From contig NZ_BMYK01000001.1 of the NCBI RefSeq assembly GCF_014652235.1, positions 186,001 to 250,000 on the forward strand: a DNA stretch of 64,000 nucleotides. Reading direction: 5' to 3'. The position numbers and the translations under genes were made by a program. Under the pieces are notes generated by a model. The model was not told the DNA's origin. It saw only the letters and a program-made list of their open reading frames with translations, and did not search any database. This document shows positions 34,858 through 41,848 of this stretch, piece after piece. Source of the DNA: Pseudorhodoferax aquiterrae (GTDB lineage: Bacteria > Pseudomonadota > Gammaproteobacteria > Burkholderiales > Burkholderiaceae_C). The stretch's first letter is position 1, and every line of letters starts with the position of its first letter.

Positions 34858-35727
34858 TTACTGCACCAACTGGTGTTCGAGGGCGGCGCCGGTGCTGCGC
34901 CAGCGGTCCTGGCAAACCAGCGCAGCATGCCAGATCAGCCCCTGGGCGCGCAAAGCCTCGGCGCGGGCCAGGCCGGCCTGCAGCGCCTGGTCGACGAGCG
35001 GCGTCGGCAGGGGTGGAACATCGACCGTGACGAGGCGCTCACCGAGGTCGCTGTCGTCTTTGATCTGGCAGGCCGGCAGGCGCGCGATGCGCGCGTCGGA
35101 CACGTCGACGGCGTTGGCGATCACGGTGGCGGCGGCGTCCGCCGCCGCCGCGTCGCGCGCCAGCACGGTCACGCTGTCGGCGATGCCCAGCGAGAAACTG
35201 CGGCCGCGCCAGCCGCTGGTGGCCACGCCCCGCACGGGCAGATCGGCCGTGAGCGTGAACTGTGCGTCGGTGTGGAGCTTGCTGCTCTGGCCCGGCCGAA
35301 AGCGGGCCAGATCGGCCCACAGGCCCACGCGCACCTGCTGGCCCGCGGTCAGGTGGATGGCGATGTCGCCGCCGTTGTTGACCCAGGCACGCGCGATGCC
35401 GGCGCCGGTGTAGTGCGCGAGGATGTCCTGGGCGACGGCACCGGCCACGGCGGCCATGGGCGTGATGAAGCCGCTGCGGTACGGCGCACAGGCCTGCCAC
35501 ATGCGGCGCGCAACGCCGCCATGCAGCGGGCAGTCGGCACCGACCGGTGCGCGCAGCAGCGGCAGCTCGGCCACGAGTTCCGGCAGCACCGTCGTGAAGC
35601 GCTGCCAGGCCGCGTCGTGGGCGGCCTGCACGGCATCGGCGTCGCCGTCCGCCGCGATCACGAGGTCGATGGGCCCGTGCTGGAAATGGGCCCGACCGCT
35701 GGGCAGTGTGCTGCGGTTCGGGCCCAT
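34858..35727 (-). CDS. UPF0280 family protein (ApbE-like fold), possibly a flavin transferase for Hnr
   Basis: The 289-residue protein fits UPF0280, an ApbE-like family. The segment AWVNNGGDIAIHLTAGQQVRVGLW (about residues 110-133) mirrors the ApbE element in which an Asn/Asp-x-GGD is followed by G...W.VGI and which holds FAD and Mg. The later segment IADSVTVLARDAAAADAAATVIANAVD resembles ApbE's GLADALATALFV region. ApbE proteins attach FMN covalently to Thr or Ser of partner proteins. Here the neighbour is the flavin and Fe-S enzyme Hnr, whose stop lies 8 bp upstream of this ATG; a TTG at 35739 would overlap it. A cofactor-loading role for Hnr is a testable idea, not shown. Confidence 0.8.
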   Translation of the reverse strand: MGPNRSTLPSGRAHFQHGPIDLVIAADGDADAVQAAHDAAWQRFTTVLPELVAELPLLRAPVGADCPLHGGVARRMWQACAPYRSGFITPMAAVAGAVAQDILAHYTGAGIARAWVNNGGDIAIHLTAGQQVRVGLWADLARFRPGQSSKLHTDAQFTLTADLPVRGVATSGWRGRSFSLGIADSVTVLARDAAAADAAATVIANAVDVSDARIARLPACQIKDDSDLGERLVTVDVPPLPTPLVDQALQAGLARAEALRAQGLIWHAALVCQDRWRSTGAALEHQLVQ

Positions 35728-35735
35728 GGTGGCGA

Positions 35736-37316
35736 TCAACCCAGCAGCGGTGCTTGTCCGATCGGCCAGCCGTTGCCGGCCGCAGGCGCCAGCATGCGGC
35801 GCGCGCGCGGTGCGCCGTCGTTGTGCCAGGCGCCGTGTTGCAGCGTGTCGGGCAGCGAGCGCACCTGCTCCATGTGGCCGCCCAGGCGTTCGTAGTCCGA
35901 CAGCCGCATCGTGAACTCCAGCGGCGCGACGATCGCCGGCGTGGGCACGGTGCCGAAGCTGTTGTCGGGCATGCGCATCACATCGACCATGACCGTGATG
36001 CCGCCGCCGGGCCAGACGTAGCCCGGCGCGCCGCCCAGCGTGACGTTCACGATGGACTGCTTGATGGCCTGCGTGAGCAGCACCGGGTTCTCGCTGACGC
36101 CCGCGCGCAGGCTGCCGCCCGCGCCACCCAGGAACAGCACCGTGGTCAGCGAGGGCTCGCAGTTCTCGCCGATGCGCGCGACCACGCGCGCGACCTCTTC
36201 GGGCATGGGGCAGGGCTGCGGCACCAGTTGCGCGTCCAGCACGTACCAGGCCGCGTGCTCCCCGGTCGTGGAGACCATCAGCAGCCGCAGACCGGGCCAG
36301 GCCACACCGGCCTCGCATTCCTCGATGATGGACAACGGGTCGGCGATGTCGGTGCCGCCCCAGCCCGTGCCCGGGTTGGCCACTTGGAAATAGCGGCCGG
36401 GCGTGGACTTGCGGCCCCGCACCTTGATGCCGGCCGCGCGCATGCCCAGGCAGCGGCCGGCCTGGTGCTCGGTCAGAACGCCCGTGATGTGGTCGTCCAC
36501 GACGACGACCTCGTCGCAGATGCCGAAGAACTGCCGCGCGAAGATGCCCACCGTGGCCGAGCCGCAGCCCACGCGCATGCGCTGCTCGCGCACGCCATTG
36601 ACGATGGGCGCCTGGCCGGCTTGTACCGTGAGCTGGGCGCCGCCGTCGATGGTCAGTTCCACAGCGTTCTTGTTGCCCAGGGCCTGCATGGCGTCCAGCG
36701 TCACGCGGCCTTCCTTCTTGCTGCCGCCCGTGAGATGGTGCACGCCGCCCAGCGACAGCATCTGCGAGCCGTACTCCGCCGTCGTCACGTGGCCGATCAC
36801 CTCGCCCTTGCAGCGCACGTTGGCCTGCTCGGGGCCGAGCCAGCGGTCGGTGTCGATCTTGAGCTTCAGGCTGCAGTAGCTGAAGATGCCCTCGGTCACG
36901 ACCGTGACCATGTCCACGCCATCGGCCTCGGACGCGACGATGAAGGGCGCGGGCTTGTAGTCGGGGTAGGTGGTGGAGGCGCCGATGCCGGTCACGAAGA
37001 CCTGCGGGGCGGGGGCCAGAGGCGCGGCCTCGTCGGCGTCGCGCGCCGTGAAAGGCACCAGCGGCTGCTCCGCATCCACCGTCCTTTGCAGCAGCACCAC
37101 GGGATCCACGCGCACCAGCACGCCGTCCTCGTTGGCGTAGCGATCGCAGGCGCCGGTGCGGCCGCGGCCGATCTGGCACAGCACGGGGCAGGCGTTGCAC
37201 TCGACCTTGTCGCTGGCCATGCGCTCGTTGCGCGGCCTGGCGCGCTCCAGGCCCTGGGGCAACAAGGCCTCCGGCATGTCGGGAAGGCCGTCGGTCTTGG
37301 TGTGCTCGTTCAACAT
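35736..37316 (-). CDS. hnr: 6-hydroxynicotinate reductase (Hnr-like, iron-sulphur flavoprotein)
   Basis: The 526-residue protein matches the 6-hydroxynicotinate reductase family described from Eubacterium barkeri (EC 1.3.7.1), a ferredoxin-dependent enzyme making 1,4,5,6-tetrahydro-6-oxonicotinate. Near the N-terminus is a cysteine cluster Cys40, Cys43, Cys47 and Cys57 (ECNACPVLCQIGRGRTGACDRY) suited to an Fe-S centre. Further Gly/Cys segments are MRVGCGSATVGIFARQFFGICDE, VANPGTGWGGTDIADPL and VLFLGGAGGSLRAGV. GGAG lies seven bases before ATG 37316. It diverges from a ferredoxin-NADP reductase gene, the natural electron source, and the enamidase-like gene lies beyond that. E. barkeri is an anaerobe, so finding this set beside haem c genes is notable. 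Confidence 0.83.
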   Translation of the reverse strand: MLNEHTKTDGLPDMPEALLPQGLERARPRNERMASDKVECNACPVLCQIGRGRTGACDRYANEDGVLVRVDPVVLLQRTVDAEQPLVPFTARDADEAAPLAPAPQVFVTGIGASTTYPDYKPAPFIVASEADGVDMVTVVTEGIFSYCSLKLKIDTDRWLGPEQANVRCKGEVIGHVTTAEYGSQMLSLGGVHHLTGGSKKEGRVTLDAMQALGNKNAVELTIDGGAQLTVQAGQAPIVNGVREQRMRVGCGSATVGIFARQFFGICDEVVVVDDHITGVLTEHQAGRCLGMRAAGIKVRGRKSTPGRYFQVANPGTGWGGTDIADPLSIIEECEAGVAWPGLRLLMVSTTGEHAAWYVLDAQLVPQPCPMPEEVARVVARIGENCEPSLTTVLFLGGAGGSLRAGVSENPVLLTQAIKQSIVNVTLGGAPGYVWPGGGITVMVDVMRMPDNSFGTVPTPAIVAPLEFTMRLSDYERLGGHMEQVRSLPDTLQHGAWHNDGAPRARRMLAPAAGNGWPIGQAPLLG

Positions 37317-37368
37317 CGTGGGGCTCCGGGTTCCGCTGCCGCGGCTTGTCGCAGCTCGGCGTTTCATG

Positions 37369-37402
37369 TAGCATTCACTTAACGTGAGTGCGGCAGATGC
37401 TA
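37369..37402. promoter_or_regulatory. Possible operator between hnr and the ferredoxin reductase gene
   Basis: TAGCAT (37369-37374) and ATGCTA (37397-37402) form a perfect 6-bp inverted repeat. Inside it, CACTTAACGTGAGTG (37376-37390) is an imperfect palindrome with matching CACT/AGTG ends. This lies in the 219-bp divergent region controlled by no other visible element, so it is the best candidate site for the TetR-type protein encoded downstream. Evidence is the symmetry only. Confidence 0.4.
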
Positions 37403-37535
37403 AACACAATTGCACGGGGCCGCAAGCATTCGGACAGGCAATAGCCATGCCGTTCGCATGCCGGAGACACCAGTGGCCGCAGCGGCATGTGAAAAAATCA
37501 GCCGTTTCACCTTTGCATCCAACCGCCCGAACGTC

Positions 37536-38312
37536 ATGAGCGCATTCAACGAAGAGAAGGTCCTCTCCGTCCACCACTGGACAGACCGCTTGTTCAGTTT
37601 CACCACGACGCGCGACCCGTCGCTGCGCTTCTCGAACGGGCACTTCACGATGATCGGCCTGCGCGGCGACAACGGCAAACCGCTGCTGCGCGCCTACAGC
37701 ATCGCCAGCGCCAACTACGAAGACCACCTCGAGTTCCTGTCGATCAAGGTGCCGGACGGCCCGCTGACTTCCAAGCTGCAGCACATCCAGGTCGGCGACT
37801 CCATCATCGTGGGCAAGAAGCCCACCGGCACGCTGGTGACCGACTACCTGCTGCCCGGCAAGCGCCTGTACCTGTTCGGCACCGGCACCGGCCTCGCACC
37901 GTTCCTGAGCATCGTGCGCGATCCGGACACGTATGACCGCTACGAGCAGGTTATCGTGGTGCATGGCGTGCGCCAGGTCGACGAGCTGGCCTACCACGAC
38001 CTGCTGACCGAGCACCTGCCCGCGCACGAGGTGCTGGGCGAGCTGGTCAGCAGCAAGCTGCGCTACTACCCGACGGTCACCCGCGAGTCCTACCGCAACA
38101 TGGGCCGCATCACCGACCTCATCGAGAACGGCAAGATGTGCAACGACCTGGGCCTGCCCCAGATCAATGCCGCCGAAGACCGTGTGATGCTGTGCGGCAG
38201 CCCGGCCATGCTGCGCGACCTCAAGGTCATGCTGGAGCACCGCGGCTTCAAGGAAGGCAACACCACGACGCCGGGCGACTTCGTCGTCGAGCGCGCCTTC
38301 GTCGAGCAATAA
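37536..38312 (+). CDS. Ferredoxin-NADP reductase (Fpr family)
   Basis: The 258-residue enzyme is a bacterial-type ferredoxin-NADP+ reductase. FAD is held by RAYSIASANYEDHLEF (about residues 50-65). The NADP domain has GTGTGLAPFLSIVRDPDTYDRYEQVIVVHGVR, and near the end MLCGSPAMLRDLKVMLEHRGF. The C-terminus is VERAFVEQ. It would pass electrons from NADPH to a ferredoxin that feeds the divergently encoded 6-hydroxynicotinate reductase. ATG 37536 gives the normal family length; the open frame begins earlier. The ribosome site is weak. The TetR gene follows 16 bp downstream. A housekeeping Fpr role cannot be excluded, but the position argues for a pathway-specific copy. Confidence 0.88.
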   Translation: MSAFNEEKVLSVHHWTDRLFSFTTTRDPSLRFSNGHFTMIGLRGDNGKPLLRAYSIASANYEDHLEFLSIKVPDGPLTSKLQHIQVGDSIIVGKKPTGTLVTDYLLPGKRLYLFGTGTGLAPFLSIVRDPDTYDRYEQVIVVHGVRQVDELAYHDLLTEHLPAHEVLGELVSSKLRYYPTVTRESYRNMGRITDLIENGKMCNDLGLPQINAAEDRVMLCGSPAMLRDLKVMLEHRGFKEGNTTTPGDFVVERAFVEQ

Positions 38313-38328
38313 GACCGGCACCCTGCCC

Positions 38329-39099
38329 ATGCCCCGGCCCGCCAAGACAGCCGACGGCCAGCGCAAGCCGGGGGTGCGGGAACAGGCGGTCATCGCCTCG
38401 CGCGCCAATCTGCTGCGCGCGGCCACGCGCATCTTCGCCAAGCACGGCTTCGCCGGCGGGCGCGTGGGCCAGATCTCCAAGGCGGCCAAGTCCTACGATC
38501 GCATGATCTACTACTACTTCGGTAGCAAGGAAGGTCTGTACATCGCGGTCATCGAGGACATCTACCGGCGCATGAACGAGGCCGAGGAGGCCTTGGCGCT
38601 GGACGAGCACCAGCCCGTGGAATCGCTCGAGACCGTGGTGCGCTTCGTCTGCGGCTACTACCGCAAGCATCCCGAGTTCGTCACGCTGCTCAACAACGAG
38701 AACCTGCTGCAAGGGCGCCACATCGCCAAGATGCAGTCGGCCCAGCAGTATTCCTCGCCGGCGATCTCGGTGCTGCAGCTGCTGCTCGCCGCAGGCAGCG
38801 CGCAGGGCGTGTTTCGCGACGACATCGCGGTGCAGGACGTCTACATGATGATCGCCGCGCTGGGCTACTTCCCGCAGTCCAACCGCTTCACGCTGTCCGA
38901 ATTCCTGGGCCAGCGCATCGACGATCCGGCGGCGTCTGCGCGCTGGGAAGCCTTCGTCGTCGATGCCGTGCTGCGCACCGTGATGCGCGAGCCCGTGCCG
39001 CACAACGAATCCCCCAGCCCCCACGGAGAACCCCCCACATGGCAGAAGCCGCCGCCACCGCCGCCTCGGGCAAAGTCGTCATCCGCAACATCGGCCTGA
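38329..39099 (+). CDS. TetR/AcrR family transcriptional regulator
   Basis: The 256-residue protein has a TetR helix-turn-helix at residues 27-70: SRANLLRAATRIFAKHGFAGGRVGQISKAA followed by YDRMIYYYFGSKEGLY, which is the canonical recognition-helix ending. The ligand domain follows. The C-terminus ends in a long Pro/Ser-rich tail (about 35 residues) whose last 20 codons overlap the start of the amidohydrolase gene in another frame. It sits inside the nicotinate cluster and most likely controls the divergent hnr and reductase promoters in response to a pyridine intermediate. The RutR-like look of the N-terminus is suggestive, but the ligand is unknown. Confidence 0.9.
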   Translation: MPRPAKTADGQRKPGVREQAVIASRANLLRAATRIFAKHGFAGGRVGQISKAAKSYDRMIYYYFGSKEGLYIAVIEDIYRRMNEAEEALALDEHQPVESLETVVRFVCGYYRKHPEFVTLLNNENLLQGRHIAKMQSAQQYSSPAISVLQLLLAAGSAQGVFRDDIAVQDVYMMIAALGYFPQSNRFTLSEFLGQRIDDPAASARWEAFVVDAVLRTVMREPVPHNESPSPHGEPPTWQKPPPPPPRAKSSSATSA

Positions 39100-40238
39100 T
39101 GCTGTCGGGCGACATCGACCAGCCCATCCTCCAAGCCGACACCATCGTCGTCCACGACGGTCTGATCACCGCCGTCGGCAAGCTCAAGGATTGCGATGTC
39201 GATGGCGCCACCACCGTCATCGACGCCAAGCAGACCTGCGTGGCGCCCGGCCTCATCGACAGCCATGTGCATCCGGTGTTCGGCGACTGGACGCCGCGCC
39301 AGAACCAGCTCGGCTGGATCGAATCCACGCTCAACGGCGGCGTGACCACCATGATCTCGGCCGGCGAGGTGCACCTGCCGGGCCGGCCCAAGGACATCGT
39401 GGGCCTGAAGGCGCTGGCCATCACGGCGCAGCGCGCCTTCGACAACTTCCGCCCCGGCGGCGTGAAGGTGCTGGCCGGCGCGCCCGTGATCGAGAAGGGC
39501 ATGGTCGAGAGCGACTTCAAGGAGCTGGCCGCCGCTGGCGTGGGCCTGCTCGGCGAGATCGGCCTGGGCTCGGTCAAGGGCGGCACCGAGGCTGCGACCA
39601 TGGTGAAGTGGGCGCGCGCGGCCGGCATCCAGAGCACCATCCACACGGGCGGCCCCTCGATCCCGGGCTCCGGCCTGATCGACAAGGATGTGGTGCTCGA
39701 GGCCGATGCCGACGTGATCGGCCACATCAACGGCGGCCACACGTCGCTGCCGGAGGCCCATGTCTGCGAGCTCTGCGAAAAATCCAGCCGCGCGATCGAG
39801 ATCGTGCACAACGGCAACGAAAAGGTGGCCATCGCGGCCGCGCAGATGGCGCTGCAGCTCAAGTGCCCGCACCGCGTGATCCTGGGCACCGATGGGCCGG
39901 CCGGGTCTGGTGTGCAGCCGCTGGGCATCCTGCGCATGGTGGCCATGCTCTCCAGCCTAGCCAACATTCCGGCCGAGCTGGTGTTCTGCTTCGCCACCGG
40001 CAACACGGCCAAGATCCGCAAGCTCAACTGCGGCCTCATCGAAGTCGGCCGCGCGGCCGACTTCGTGTTCATGGACCGGGCCCAGCACACGGCGGGCCGC
40101 ACGCTGCTCGAAAGCGTGCAACTGGGCGACGTACCGGGCGTTGGCATGGTCATGATCGACGGCATCGTGCGCTGCGGCCGCAGCCGCAACACGCCGCCGG
40201 CGACCGAAATTCCTGTGGTTGTTTCAGGCGCGCATTGA
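39039..40238 (+). CDS. ena: Amidohydrolase, enamidase-like (1,4,5,6-tetrahydro-6-oxonicotinate ring opening)
   Basis: The 399-residue enzyme belongs to the amidohydrolase superfamily. The metal pair His76 and His78 is in GLIDSHVHPVFGDW. Later ligands are plausible in GLLGEIGLGSVKGG, IHTGGPSIPG and GHINGGHTSL, and the catalytic Asp is in ILGTDGPAGSGVQPLG. This is the pattern I associate with enamidase of E. barkeri (EC 3.5.2.18), which hydrolyses 1,4,5,6-tetrahydro-6-oxonicotinate to 2-formylglutarate and ammonia, the step after Hnr. The ATG lies 61 bp inside the end of the TetR gene, in another frame, with GGAG upstream. It is the last gene of the plus-strand run. A different cyclic-amide substrate is possible. 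Confidence 0.82.
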   Translation: MAEAAATAASGKVVIRNIGLMLSGDIDQPILQADTIVVHDGLITAVGKLKDCDVDGATTVIDAKQTCVAPGLIDSHVHPVFGDWTPRQNQLGWIESTLNGGVTTMISAGEVHLPGRPKDIVGLKALAITAQRAFDNFRPGGVKVLAGAPVIEKGMVESDFKELAAAGVGLLGEIGLGSVKGGTEAATMVKWARAAGIQSTIHTGGPSIPGSGLIDKDVVLEADADVIGHINGGHTSLPEAHVCELCEKSSRAIEIVHNGNEKVAIAAAQMALQLKCPHRVILGTDGPAGSGVQPLGILRMVAMLSSLANIPAELVFCFATGNTAKIRKLNCGLIEVGRAADFVFMDRAQHTAGRTLLESVQLGDVPGVGMVMIDGIVRCGRSRNTPPATEIPVVVSGAH

Positions 40239-40247
40239 AAACTGCGC

Positions 40248-40253
40248 TATACT
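40248..40253 (+). promoter_or_regulatory. Candidate -10 box for the first tRNA-Arg
   Basis: TATACT ends 10 bases before the tRNA 5' end, the usual spacing for a short tRNA leader. No convincing -35 box lies 16-18 bases upstream, so the call rests on the hexamer and its position. Confidence 0.45.
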
Positions 40254-40263
40254 TTATGGCTTC

Positions 40264-40340
40264 GCGGCTGTAGCTCAGCTGGATAGAGTACTTGGCTACG
40301 AACCAAGGGGTCGTGGGTTCGATTCCTGCCAGCCGCACCA
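40264..40340 (+). tRNA. tRNA-Arg (anticodon ACG), copy 1
   Basis: The 77-nt sequence folds as a complete tRNA with CCA encoded. The acceptor stem GCGGCTG pairs with CAGCCGC, the D arm contains AGCTCAGCTGGATAGAG, and the anticodon arm CTTGG/CCAAG carries loop CTACGAA, giving anticodon ACG (A34 read as inosine). The T arm is GTGGG TTCGATT CCTGC. It starts 25 bp after the enamidase-like gene and is followed by its own terminator. An identical copy lies 102 bp downstream. Confidence 0.97.
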
Positions 40341-40346
40341 AACCGA

Positions 40347-40386
40347 ATGGGTCGGTCCTCACAAGGGACCGGCCCATTTTCTTTTT
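40347..40386 (+). terminator. Rho-independent terminator after tRNA-Arg copy 1
   Basis: ATGGGTCGGTCC (40347-40358) pairs with GGACCGGCCCAT (40366-40377) around a 7-nt loop, with one G-U pair, and is followed by TTTTCTTTTTT. It begins 6 bases after the CCA of the tRNA. Confidence 0.85.
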
Positions 40387-40426
40387 TGAGATTTCAAATC
40401 TTCTTCAGAGTCGCCGAAATTCGGTG

Positions 40427-40432
40427 TATGAT
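40427..40432 (+). promoter_or_regulatory. Candidate -10 box for the second tRNA-Arg
   Basis: TATGAT ends 10 bases before the second tRNA, the same spacing as TATACT before copy 1. A weak -35-like TTCAGA lies 17 bases upstream. Each tRNA therefore seems to have its own promoter and terminator. Confidence 0.45.
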
Positions 40433-40442
40433 CTAAGGCTTC

Positions 40443-40519
40443 GCGGCTGTAGCTCAGCTGGATAGAGTACTTGGCTACGAACCAAGGGGTCGTGGGTTCG
40501 ATTCCTGCCAGCCGCACCA
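40443..40519 (+). tRNA. tRNA-Arg (anticodon ACG), copy 2
   Basis: All 77 bases are identical to copy 1 at 40264-40340, including the encoded CCA and the CTACGAA anticodon loop. The flanks also resemble each other (GGCTTC just before, an ATGGGYCGGTCC hairpin just after), while the DNA between has diverged. This points to duplication of a whole promoter-tRNA-terminator unit of about 179 bp. Confidence 0.97.
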
Positions 40520-40524
40520 AATGG

Positions 40525-40563
40525 ATGGGCCGGTCCTTGCAAGAGGACCGGCCCATTTTCTTT
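40525..40563 (+). terminator. Rho-independent terminator after tRNA-Arg copy 2
   Basis: ATGGGCCGGTCCT (40525-40537) pairs perfectly with AGGACCGGCCCAT (40544-40556) around a 6-nt loop, followed by TTTTCTTT. It is nearly the same hairpin as after copy 1. Confidence 0.88.
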
Positions 40564-40665
40564 GGGCCGCGCTGTCGGTCATCGACTACAGCGGCACGGG
40601 CCTTCCGACGATGCAGCGGCGCTGCGGATGCCCCGAAGATGTGGGTTCCTTTGAACGGGAGACGC

Positions 40666-40920
40666 ATGCTCGACACCCTTTCCCCGTCGCTCCGGTCGCG
40701 ACGGCGCCTGGCCTCAGTGCCGACACCGCACCCGGTGCCGCCCGTGCCGCCGCCGGTCGGCCCGTTCGACGACGAAGATCCGGTGAACCCGGAGCCCGGC
40801 ACGCCTGTGCAGGAACCGCCGGACGAGGGCGACGTGCCCACGCGCCTGCCCGGCCATCCTGGCCGGCCCGTGCATGTGCAACGCCGCCACAGCGCGCGCC
40901 ATGAACACCCGGGTGCCTGA
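40666..40920 (+). CDS. Small proline-rich acidic hypothetical protein
   Basis: The 84-residue protein begins MLDTLSPSLRSRRRLASVPTPH, then becomes a Pro/Asp/Glu-rich, probably disordered chain (PPVPPPVGPFDDEDPVNPEPG and on), and ends basic and His-rich. I do not recognise the family. GGGAG lies five bases before ATG 40666, the strongest ribosome site in this stretch, which is the main reason to accept it. It follows the tRNA terminator by about 100 bp, so it probably has its own promoter, and its end overlaps the next small gene by 20 bp. It has no membrane segment. The biased composition means it could still be a chance frame. Confidence 0.55.
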   Translation: MLDTLSPSLRSRRRLASVPTPHPVPPVPPPVGPFDDEDPVNPEPGTPVQEPPDEGDVPTRLPGHPGRPVHVQRRHSARHEHPGA

Positions 40921-41245
40921 GGGCCCGGCCCATGTGGTGACGGGCGTCGAACTCGACGCCCGCGGCGAGGTGCGCCGCGTGCGCTGGTACCTGGCCGACG
41001 GCAGCGAAGTCGGCCTGGCAGCCGGCGCCGCGCCGCGCCCCTTGTCGGGGGAGAGCGTGGTCGACACGCTGGAGGTGGTGGACAAATTGCTCGAGGCCGA
41101 GCCCGTCGTCCCCCTGTTCCCGGGCCGCGGCGCCGGGGCGACGCCACAGCTCGTCAAAGTCCATGTCCAGGCCGATGGCACGGAGCGGATCGAGGTCGAT
41201 CCCTCGCTGCCCGGACGCACGTTGCGCGACCTGCCCAGGCTGTAG
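40901..41245 (+). CDS. Conserved-looking hypothetical protein upstream of greB
   Basis: The product has 114 residues from ATG 40901, or 123 from ATG 40874. It reads as a compact beta-rich protein (HVVTGVELDARGEVRRVRWYLADGSE, then KVHVQADGTERIEVDPSLPG). I cannot assign a family. Codon use is typical of the surrounding genes, and the composition looks like a folded protein rather than a shadow frame. It overlaps the proline-rich protein gene by 20 bp and ends 42 bp before greB, so the three could share a transcript. Neither candidate start has a strong ribosome site; translational coupling to the upstream gene would explain that. Confidence 0.65.
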   Translation: MNTRVPEGPAHVVTGVELDARGEVRRVRWYLADGSEVGLAAGAAPRPLSGESVVDTLEVVDKLLEAEPVVPLFPGRGAGATPQLVKVHVQADGTERIEVDPSLPGRTLRDLPRL

Positions 41246-41287
41246 CGCGCCGGCCGGGCGCTTGCCCTTTTGCCGCACACTAGGCCC

Positions 41288-41848
41288 ATGAGCAAAGCCT
41301 TCACCAAGGAAAGCGACAGCGACGACGAGGACGAACTGGCGCTCCCCGCACTTCCCACCGGCGGCAAGAACTACATCACACCGCAGGGCTACGCCCGCCT
41401 GCGCAACGAGTTGCTGGACCTGATCGACAACGAACGCCCCAAAGTCGTCGAGGTCGTCCATTGGGCGGCCAGCAACGGCGACCGCTCCGAGAACGGCGAT
41501 TACCTCTACGGCAAGAAGCGGCTGCGCGAAATCGACCGCCGCATCCGCTTCCTGACGCGCCGGCTGGAGATCGCCGAGGTTACCGATCCAAGCGTGCACC
41601 ACGGCAGCGACCAGGTGTTCTTCGGCGCCACCGTGACCTATGCGGACGCCGACGGCGAGGAGCAGACCATCACGATCCGCGGCATCGACGAGGCCAACAG
41701 CGCGGCGGGGGAAGTGAGCTGGATCGCGCCGATCGCGCGCGCCCTGCTGCGCGCGCGCGTGGGGGACGAGGTCCGCCTGCCCACGCCCGCCGGTGTGCGC
41801 GACCTGGAGGTGCTGGAGGTGCGCTACCCGGCCCCGGCCGCAGCCTGA
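41288..41848 (+). CDS. greB: Transcription elongation factor GreB
   Basis: The 186-residue protein has the GreA/GreB architecture. The N-terminal coiled coil begins NYITPQGYARLRNELLDL and carries the tip region VVHWAASNGDRSENGDYLYGKKRLREIDRRIRFLTRRLE, with the acidic D/E tip residues that stimulate transcript cleavage in stalled RNA polymerase. The C-terminal FKBP-like half contains VFFGATVTYADADGEEQTITIRGIDE. The KKRLREIDRR signature is the GreB rather than the GreA form. ATG 41288 gives the normal start MSKAFTKES; the frame is open for six codons before it. Its end overlaps the convergent spoT by 25 bp. Confidence 0.95.
   Translation: MSKAFTKESDSDDEDELALPALPTGGKNYITPQGYARLRNELLDLIDNERPKVVEVVHWAASNGDRSENGDYLYGKKRLREIDRRIRFLTRRLEIAEVTDPSVHHGSDQVFFGATVTYADADGEEQTITIRGIDEANSAAGEVSWIAPIARALLRARVGDEVRLPTPAGVRDLEVLEVRYPAPAAA

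Noticed and set aside
40359-41147. Minus-strand frame across the tRNA terminators and small genes
   Set aside because: It reads through two tRNA genes and terminators and is low-complexity Gly/Arg/Pro sequence.
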